Shown in pieces: positions 57,401 to 64,000 of a stretch of 64,000 nt of DNA. The translations under genes and the position numbers were made by a program. The stretch comes from Brachypodium distachyon. Lineage: Eukaryota; Streptophyta; Magnoliopsida; Poales; Poaceae. The DNA lies in contig NC_016135.3 in NCBI RefSeq assembly GCF_000005505.3, positions 6,031,501-6,095,500 of the forward strand, given 5' to 3'. The notes under the pieces are model-generated. The model had not been told where the DNA came from. It was given only the letters and a program-made list of their open reading frames with translations, and searched no databases. Position 1 is the stretch's first letter; every line of letters begins with the position of its first letter.

Positions 57401-57520
57401 GGGCCGGAAGAAGGCACACGAGGCCCTCAGCTCCCTCCTCTTTTGGTCCTTAACCGTCTCGCTCCTGTCGGCTGCAGGCCTCTTGGAGCCTTTCCCTTTC
57501 TTGGGAGCGAGGGGCGCCAT
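54499..57520 (-). pseudogene. antisense gene of the LTR retrotransposon: 'putative gypsy type transposon' domain + coiled coil
   Basis: Runs opposite to the element. Start MAPLAPKKGKGSKRP at 57520. The first ~270 residues match the plant 'putative gypsy type transposon' domain (Transposase_28, PF04195): LFQLAVFQFLCEGFVGVMPS near 57190 and a KIEKEWRADWCWVRVEEP block near 57010. After a TAG at 56699-56701 the same frame continues (AWVKGITGED...) through an acidic segment to 56303. An Ala/Pro-rich segment (56043-55492) follows, then TAG, then a long heptad-rich Glu/Lys/Ala coiled coil (55482 to about 54930) and a C-terminal globular part to 54499. Antisense extra ORFs are known in Gypsy elements such as maize Grande. 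Function is unknown. Introns may lie between 56303 and 56043. Confidence 0.7.
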
Positions 57521-57928
57521 CAGAGATGTGGGCGAATGCTGGCCGGAGGTAGGGGTGCGAGGAAGATTGGAGACGGAGGGGAAAAGCTGGGGGGCTAAGT
57601 GTTTGCTCCCGAACGCAGCGGCGGGGTCTTATAGCGCCCCGGTGCTAAGCAACGGTCGCATCCGCACCCTACGGGTGCGCTGGGATAATTACGCCCTAAG
57701 AGGGGATAACGCAGGGCGTGGCCTTAACCACCCGTGTTTAATGGGGAGGTTAAGGCGGAAATCTCGCGCCCACTACTTTGCACGTAACGGCAGAGCACTT
57801 GAAGCAGCGCATTAGCAGGGCCCCGATGCGGCTCTGGACCCACGCGTCGGTTAAGGGCGTAGCCCGGCAACCGACCAAGGAAGGTTCTACCCGAGAACAT
57901 GCGTTGCCGGCCCACGCCCGGGGGCTAC

Positions 57929-58764
57929 TGTCGCACCAGTGGCACCCAGGGTACCACCGCTGCATGACGCGTGGGCCACCTCACTTGCTCCTCGGAAGGA
58001 TCGCACCCAAGGCAGCTCCGCACAAGCTGTCCGGCAAGTCGCCAGCCCGGCAGGGCTAGCCGGGCTGCGGGGGTTGCCTAGAAGGGCAGCAGGAAAAATC
58101 CCGCCTGGGCGCTTCCTGGGAAGTTTACTTGCCGGGGAGAGTGTTCCCGGGCGCAGGTGTCCGTTACAAGAGCAGGAGCTAGCAGGATTCGTCAGGACGA
58201 GGAGTGAAGCACACGCCAGCATTAAATGCTCCGACCAAAAGAGGATTCTCTGTCCTTTTAGCCTACAGTGACCCGCCTGGGGTAAATTTCAGGCGCCTAG
58301 ACCCCTAGTTGCAGTGCTACCTAATTTGCATGCAACAGCGCACCGAGGGGGAGCTATCCTAACTCTCTGCTCGTCATTTGTCACCCATGCATCGTGGCAC
58401 CTGTGGCATCCCCTTCGGTATAAAAGGAGGACCCCCGCCAACGGTCCAAGGGTTCGGTCCGGTCGGATTCACGCTAGCACAAGCCAAAAACAGCAAGTAG
58501 CACTTAGCCAAAAAAGGGAGAGCACCTCGGGACTCTCCCCTGGCAATTTGTAAACCTTTGCTCACCGGATAATAGAAAACACGGAAGTAGGACGTAGGGT
58601 TTTACACCTCAAGGTGGCCCGAACCTGGGTAAACGATCTCGCGTTCATTGTGCGCGCTTGACATTGGCCTTGCGGGCGATCGCCGGAGCGATCCCCGTCA
58701 CCCATTGCCGAACCTTAATGGGGGGGCCCACGCATCCCCGGTGTCTGAGCCCCGTGCTACGACA
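57929..58764 (+). repeat. 3' LTR (836 bp)
   Basis: Begins TGTCGCACCAGT and ends CTACGACA. In the first ~250 bases I count 16 differences from the 5' LTR, all transitions. It lacks the ~50-bp segment present in the 5' LTR. Confidence 0.9.
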
Positions 58765-60659
58765 CCTTGCCTTCGGTCCGTCTTTCGTCTTGTCAGGGAT
58801 GTTCATCAGCAATCCCAACACGCTGTCACATACATTTTTCTCGACGTGTATCACATCAATGCTGTGTCGGCATCGCAAGTGTGGCCAGTATGGCAGGCCC
58901 CAGAATATAGACCTCCTCTTCCACACGGAGGTGTCCGGGCCGTCCTTATCTTTGACATTTTCTGCTTTCCCAGGCCTAACCTCCAGATCCTTGACAATAT
59001 CGTATATTTCAAAGCCAGACTTTTCCCTAGGTTTACCCTTGTGCTCTTCCTTTCCGTTGAAGTTCTCCACATCAAGCCTCCACGGGTCTTTAGGGTGCAA
59101 CCACCATCGGTGTCACTTGTACATAATTTTGCGTGACGTGGGCAGCATCTCCGATATTGTATTCTCCGCGCACTTTGTACACGCCTTGTACCCTTTTGTG
59201 CACTGGCATGATGTATTATCGTTTGCTGGGTAGTCATGCACACAAGTCAGCAACGCGGCTCTAAGGATGAAGTACTCCTCCCTGCGAGTGTCCCAAACCT
59301 TTCTACCTGTATTCTAAAGTTCAGCAAGCTCATCCTTCACTAGCTGAAGATAAACATTTAGGTCAGCTTCGGGTTGCTTTGGGCCTTGTATGAGCATACA
59401 AAGGTGGATGTACTTCTTCTTCATGATTAACCTTGGAGGAAGGTTGTACACAAATATGATCAATGGCCATGTGCTATGCGTGCTGCTCATGTTGCCGAAT
59501 GGATTGATTCCGTCAGTGCTCAGCCCTAGCCTTAGGTTCCTCGGATCAGTGGCGAAATCTGAGAATTCCGCGTCCAAGGTCCTCCATTGAGCCGCATCGG
59601 CTGGGTGTTTGAGGATCACAGCTTCAGTATTGTCTGTACGGTACTCTCCATCTCGATCGTACATCTTCTCACGCGGATCGTGATAGACCAGTCTCACCGC
59701 ATCCTTCAAGTTCTGAAACCAACGCTCAAACCGACTACCCATCGGAAGATACCGGACGATCTTCGGCGGCCGACCTTTCCTCACTTCTTCCTCATCGACT
59801 TCGTCGTGATTGACATCTTTCTTCTTGTATCATGAAGTACCACATATTGGGCATTTGTCCTTGTTTTTGTGCGGTCCCGTGTACACAATGCAGTCTAGTG
59901 GACATGCATGATATTTCACAACGTCTAATCCAAGCGGGCAGGTAATCTTCTTCGCCTTGTATGTGCTCTTAGGCATTTTGTTGCCCTCTAGAAAGACTGT
60001 AGCAAGGTAACTCAACATCTCCGTGAAGCCCTTGTTAGAAAGCCTAGATTTTGCCTTTATCCTAAGAAGTTCGAGTGTCACTTCTAGGACATTATTGTTG
60101 ATGCCAGCATTGTCATACAATGGTGTGTTTGCATCCACGACTAGCTTCTGGAACTTCTTCTCATTTGTGGCATTGTCGGGGTCCTTCAGTTGATTCTGTA
60201 AGTGCACGTCATCTAGCATTTCCCCCATCCGACCACGCAGAGCTTCATCGACCGGTGTTTCTTCATCCATGGCGTCGTCACCACGATATTCTTCACCACT
60301 TTGGTCGAACTCTATGTGTTCTTCTTCAAAGCCACTATCCACTTCTCGCAACCTCCCCGTGAGAAGTCCAGCAAAAATAACCTTCTACGAATCCATTTGC
60401 CATTACGTGCATCTCAACATCCACTGGCAGGTGCATCACTGTGTTACGACATCTATCACATGGACAACACATCTTCACATTGCCCTTACTCTTCATAGCT
60501 ACCGCGAAATCATAAAATGTGGCCCATTTTGCTACCCAAGAAGCCGATATTCTTTCCTCATACATTCAACCACGGAGAGACGAGCTACAAAAGCATAGAA
60601 GAAATTGAAGCAATCAATCGCAAATTACATCACCGGCCGGGAGGCATACAGTGGGCAGG

Positions 60660-61085
60660 GGGAGTTGGGGCGGGGGGGGGGGGGAATTAATGGGGATAAG
60701 GCAAATTAATGGGGATCGAGACCCTGTACCGCCACCGGCTGCTGCGGGAGAGAGCCAGAGGGGGGAGGAAGTAGATGGGGCTGAGAGAAGTGGGTGGGGG
60801 CCGGCCGGCCGGCGCCGCGCCTGCCACGCGCGCGCAGGGGAGAGAATGGGGGCCGGGGACTAGAGGAAGAAGAAGGGGAGGAAGGAGAAGAGGATGGCCG
60901 GGGAGAGGAAGGAGAAGAGGATGGGGCAGAGAGAAAGGCGGGGGCCCGCCGGCCGGCCGGCGGTGCCGCCTGGGGGGCCGCGAGAGTAAATCCAAGGGGA
61001 GAGAAGGGGGCCGGGCAGAGGAAGAAGAAGAGGAGGAAGGAGAAGAGGAGGGCCGGGGGAGGAAGAAGAAGGAGAGGAGGTTACC
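60660..61085. repeat. purine-rich low-complexity region in the CACTA-2 tnp2 5' intron
   Basis: A G-run (about 60671-60684), then GGAGGAAGGAGAAGAGGAT repeated at about 60877 and 60907, and GAAGAAGAAGAGGAGG further on. A similar purine-rich tract (14575-14625) sits at the same place in CACTA-1. Confidence 0.7.
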
Positions 61086-61196
61086 TGGTGGTGGCCGGCG
61101 CCATTCCGCGACAGAGCTCCGCCATCGAGGAGGAGGATGGCGGCCGCAGCTGGTCAAGAAGATGCACAGCGCGCGACCAGCAGCGGCCGCTAGGCC

Positions 61197-61206
61197 TATT
61201 TATATG
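61197..61206 (-). promoter_or_regulatory. TATA box of CACTA-2 tnp2 gene
   Basis: CCATATAAATAGG on the minus strand, about 75 bp above the predicted first ATG (61125) and next to the right subterminal array. Confidence 0.65.
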
Positions 61207-61211
61207 GCCAA

Positions 61212-61547
61212 CCTATCAGTGGCGGACAACTTAGAGAACCCGCCACGGATAATATCGAACCATCAGTGTCGTTTTCATCTTTGAAACACGCCACTGATAA
61301 ACCACCTATCGGTGTCGGTTCAAATTGAATAACCGCCACTAATAACAACCGCCACTGATACCTGACTCTCAGTGGCAGTTTCCCTGCCGACCGCCACTAA
61401 TGGCTGGCCCGTGGGACGAGACATGGACCATCGTCGGTCCATCAGTGGCGTGTACTTTTGCACCCGCCAATGATAGTTACCTATCAGTGTTGTGTGATGT
61501 GCACACGACATTGATGGGGTTCACGTATAGCCTGTTTTGTACTAGTG
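61212..61547. repeat. CACTA-2 right subterminal repeat array and terminus
   Basis: CTATCAGTGGCGG, CGCCACTGATAA, CTATCGGTGTCGG and similar cores alternate through 61213-61520. The terminus is ACTAGTG at 61541-61547. Confidence 0.85.
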
Positions 61548-61550
61548 CGT

Positions 61551-61780
61551 CCTCATTTTCTTTTTCTTGATCGACTTTGTTCACCGGTTTTGCCAGGGTT
61601 TTAATAAGATGTGCTTGTGTACGTACATTAATCGATGCAAAAGACGGGGGTTATTCTCTTTTTGGAAAAAAAATTTGTAGGTGTACTTAGATCGAGACCA
61701 AAATCAACCATGCTATTTTTTTTTCTCATGCTCAAAATGTTAGTTCTTGTTTGGATAGCAGCCATCCAAATTTTGATAGG
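61551..61780. other. intergenic, no gene seen
   Basis: AT-rich spacer between CACTA-2 and the hAT MITE. Confidence 0.5.
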
Positions 61781-61788
61781 GTTGGCGC

Positions 61789-61956
61789 CAGGGGCAGAGC
61801 TACTTGTTGGCTCCTTTGGGCACATGCACCATGATAAAAATAAATAAATTCTATTGCTAATTATATCCTGCAATTAGCTAGTGCACCAAAATTTAATTGG
61901 AAGTGTGCACCAGGCCAAGCTGCCTAGACGCCCCAGGAAGTGTAGCTCCACCCCTA
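61789..61956. mobile_element. hAT MITE (168 bp)
   Basis: Ends CAGGGGCAGAGCTAC and, inverted, TAGGGGTGGAGCTAC. Flanks GTTGGCGC (61781-61788) and GTTGGCGT (61957-61964) are an 8-bp duplication with one mismatch. Confidence 0.85.
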
Positions 61957-61964
61957 GTTGGCGT

Positions 61965-62803
61965 GGAATCAAACTAAAGACTTGTATTTTTTTTTTGTTA
62001 ACTGCCATTTAATTAATCATAATTACTCTTCTGGCCTTATAATCCTTATTTTTACTTTAGCTCCTGACTATGAAGAAGAAGTCGCCAAGGGTGTCTCGGC
62101 ATGCGTGCGATGCATCATGATAGATGCATCTATCCTGAGGGCCCAAAGTGAAAAATAAAAATTAGAGATAGCCAGAAGTGTAACTAAGATAAAGAAAGGG
62201 TCATTTGAAAAAGAACACATATTAGAGACGAGAAAATGAATCTGGCTCCGGCCTCTCTCACGCCCCCACAACTTGCACCATTCGATTTTCTCTTGTGCGC
62301 ATCTTAGGCTGTCCAGCTGGCTGGGCTTCGTGCCAATTTGGCCGGCCGCTGCTCTGCTAGAAAAATTGATAATTGGGCTATGTACAGATTGTTCGCCTCC
62401 CTGATCCACCCCAACCGTCGTCGCACGACTGCTGTTTCTGTTGTGACGCTTCCATTTCGAATGATGCCTCCCTTGTTTGGCCCGACGCTCGTTTGTGGTG
62501 GATAGAAGCGTCGGAAGCTATCATCCGACACCCAGCGTCCGTTGGAGGTGGACAGGTGCGCCGGAAACCGCCGCTTTCAATGGCTACAGCTTCTCTTCTG
62601 CCATGCATCAGTATTTCTACTAATGGTGCAAGCCGCAGATGCCATGGGAGATCATATAATATTTGAAGATAATTATTATTTAAATTTGTGAGGGATAAAA
62701 TTAAGTTACTTAGATTGGACACACGTTCTATTAGAGGTAGTCGTATAATAAGTTAATATGATCAACTTTGCCAAAAGTGATAAAGAAGTTATCGCAGACG
62801 TTC
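61965..62803. other. intergenic, no gene seen
   Basis: Overlapping chance frames on both strands at 62068-62722. No family recognised. Confidence 0.45.
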
Positions 62804-63002
62804 TACTCCTTCCGTTCCGTAAAAGAGTTCATATAATTTTCTCATTTATTTTCTAGTATATCTCATTTTTCTCATGAGTCCCGCACCAGGAAAATAACCG
62901 CTCACACTCGTTTGCTCTTAATCCAATATGATTAGTCAATACAAGTGACTGTTGTCTTGGTCGAAATGTACAAATTTATACGAGCTCTTTCAAAGAAGAG
63001 AG
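62804..63002. repeat. probable Stowaway-like MITE, right end diverged
   Basis: TACTCCTTCCGTTCCGTAAA at the left. AAAGAGTTCATATAA is inverted at the right (TTTATACGAGCTCTTTC), but the outermost right bases no longer match. Confidence 0.55.
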
Positions 63003-63571
63003 AGATTAGCTAGCTCCCACTGCATGCCTGACGCAGAATTGACGGCTGACTGCAAAAGCAAGCCATAACATCGAGGGCTCTCCCGGCCACATCCTGACTG
63101 TTCGGGTGAAGTGTCGGAAAGACCCTAATCCTGGCACCTTCCTCCAGATCCACACGAGAACACGAGCAATGTGTTTGAAAGAGAAACGTGGCAACCAAAT
63201 TTGAGGAGGGAGGAAGAGCAAATTAGAACCGAGGTGGTGAAGATCGAGGAGGAGACCTACGTCACCATCAGCTGAATGATAAGGTTGGTGGCCGGCAATT
63301 TCACGATCAGCATGGTCCGTTGCCGTGGGACTTTTTCTCAGGTTAGCTTTTTTCCCCTGTCGTCCGTCCCATACTCGCTTTGTCGACCTACAGTAGCTGC
63401 TACGCACAGCACAGTAACACCAAATGGCTCCATCCGAAGCAACTCCTCATCAGGTGGAAACACTTTAGCCGGCCACACACCCTGTTACTGCTACAAGATA
63501 AGCAAGCGTGAAAGAAAAAGAGAAAAGATGCCGTTGTCCACCTAAGCTCAGTTTTTTCTGCCTTAGAAAAT
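63003..63571. other. intergenic, no gene seen
   Basis: The minus frame 63407-63006 is open (133 codons) but has no domain I recognise. Confidence 0.45.
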
Positions 63572-63642
63572 TACTCCGTTCCACAATTCTTGTCGTGGTT
63601 TTAGGACCACCGCAATGACAAGAATTATGAAACGGGAAAGTA
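63572..63642. repeat. short Stowaway-like MITE (71 bp)
   Basis: TACTCCGTTCCACAATTCTT and, inverted, TACTTTCCCGTTTCATAATT. The core GTCGTGGTTTTAGGACCAC is shared in part with 31223-31287. Confidence 0.75.
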
Positions 63643-64000
63643 ATTGAATTGGAAAGCGGGGAGCGATCATCAGGTCAGAATCAGGTGCTCTTAGACGGCA
63701 CACAGAACCAACCCTGAGCGTAGAGACAGCAGAAGGATTGAGGATCGGAAGAAGCCAAAGAAGCCCAAGGAAGCCGTGGATCGAAATGATGGGACGACAA
63801 TGATGCCAAGGGCGGGTTCGTGCTGCCACGCGACGACCGAACAAACGGAATGTGCTACAGGAGCGGCATTTGTTCGCCTCTGATCAGCTCAGCAACAGTG
63901 GCTCACGAATACAACGAGGGGTCATATAATCTGGACAAAATATTTGGACTCCAGGACACGGCTAGTAAGTGAAAACAGTGACCCGCAGCGAAGATCGATC
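63643..64000. other. window edge, no gene seen
   Basis: No recognisable feature. Confidence 0.5.

Larger units (their letters stand above)
52643..58764 (+). mobile_element. non-autonomous LTR retrotransposon (Gypsy-like) nested in CACTA-2 tnp2
   Basis: Two direct LTRs (52643-53528 and 57929-58764), both TG...CA, flanked by a perfect 5-bp duplication CCTTG (52638-52642 and 58765-58769). A primer-binding-like TGGCGCGCCAGGTAGGGGGC begins at 53531 and a purine-rich CCCGGGGGCTAC lies just before the second LTR, so the sense strand is plus. LTR TATA boxes also point to plus. No gag, protease, RT or integrase is recognisable; the only long coding frame is antisense. It depends on a helper element. 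Gypsy assignment rests on the antisense domain and the terminal signals. Confidence 0.9.
51048..61125 (-). pseudogene. CACTA-2 tnp2 transposase, broken and split by an LTR retrotransposon
   Basis: CACTA transposase. Predicted first exon ATG 61125 to donor 61084/61083, then a 500-bp intron to an acceptor at 60586-60585. The body has a Transpos_assoc-like domain (60565-60340, CCPCDRC), a tnp2/Transposase_21 region (60351-58770, with STDGINPFGN near 59495 and IDVIHVEKNVCD near 58850), then the LTR element. It resumes at 52637 with the rest of tnp2, a DUF4218-like region (GPERYNGVLKRYV near 52080) and a DUF4216-like C-terminus (YAINGYTYYTKSQD near 51610), ending at 51048. The split falls after KTKDGPKA. 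Stops: W to TGA near 60567, TGA 59832, TAG 59313, TGA about 59116, TAG about 52526, 52226 and 51977. There is a frameshift between the first two blocks. The final 305-residue block is still open. Confidence 0.85.
44720..61547 (-). mobile_element. CACTA-2: En/Spm-type DNA transposon, two genes, interrupted by an LTR element
   Basis: Both ends read CACTAGTACAAAACAGGCTA inward (21 identical bases from 44720 and from 61547). The element is flanked by a perfect 3-bp duplication CGT (44717-44719 and 61548-61550). Its motif CTATCAGTGGCG fills both subterminal regions. Gene order is as in CACTA-1: tnp2 (minus, starting near the right end) and a TNPA/Ulp1-type gene (minus, near the left end). Total 16.8 kb, of which 6.1 kb is the nested LTR retrotransposon. 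The perfect ends suggest a more recent insertion than CACTA-1. The tnp2 gene is dead, so movement would need help in trans. Confidence 0.95.

Noticed and set aside
63006..63407. 133-codon minus frame
   Set aside because: No recognisable domain or gene context.
1..64000. CRISPR arrays, bacterial operons, tRNA and rRNA genes
   Set aside because: None seen; the window is plant nuclear DNA.

Overview
This window is nuclear DNA from a grass, most likely a pooid (wheat, oat or Brachypodium side of the family). The reasons are the many short Stowaway-type MITEs with CTCCCTCCGT ends, two large CACTA (En/Spm) transposons with CAGTGGCGG-type subterminal repeats, a nested grass-type Gypsy element, and intron-rich transposon genes. 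I cannot fix the genus. Host genes are sparse. The only two intact genes I recognise are a tandem pair of intronless, hAT-transposase-derived BED zinc-finger genes on the minus strand (27702-30116 and 31954-34290).

Layout: 1-2.2 kb is a decayed L1-type LINE (minus). 5.10-15.36 kb is CACTA-1, with left end CACTG, right end CACTA and an imperfect 3-bp target duplication. It holds a dead tnp2 transposase gene (14647-10657, minus) and a dead second gene ending in a Ulp1-like protease domain (about 8436-5968, minus). 15.4-27.3 kb is intergenic with MITEs and a fold-back element. 27.4-34.5 kb holds the two hAT-derived genes. 34.5-44.7 kb is intergenic with a small hAT element, MITEs and hairpins. 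44.72-61.55 kb is CACTA-2, with perfect CACTAG ends and a perfect CGT target duplication. Its tnp2 gene is split by a 6.1-kb LTR retrotransposon (52643-58764) with a perfect CCTTG duplication. 61.5-64 kb holds a small hAT MITE and Stowaway MITEs.

How the parts relate: both CACTA elements share one design. Two genes read on the same strand, each with a TATA box and a cluster of the element's own subterminal motif just upstream, so the motif occurs at both ends and again in the middle. Both elements are dead by themselves, and several stops look like C-to-T or G-to-A changes. The nested LTR element has no gag-pol. It carries a long antisense gene with a 'putative gypsy type transposon' domain and a coiled coil.

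Most interesting points: (1) CACTA-1 carries three copies of a promoter core that looks like a plant U6/U3 snRNA promoter (USE plus TATA at RNA polymerase III spacing). Two of them head a duplicated unit of about 400 bp that ends in an oligo-T tract. The third stands in front of a stem-loop and a T6 tract. This may be a transposon-borne Pol III small-RNA unit. (2) The second gene of CACTA-2 has an ATG context that would give a protein starting M-ARTKQT, the same residues as the histone H3 tail. (3) The internal motif clusters suggest that the second gene's promoter is a copy of an element end.
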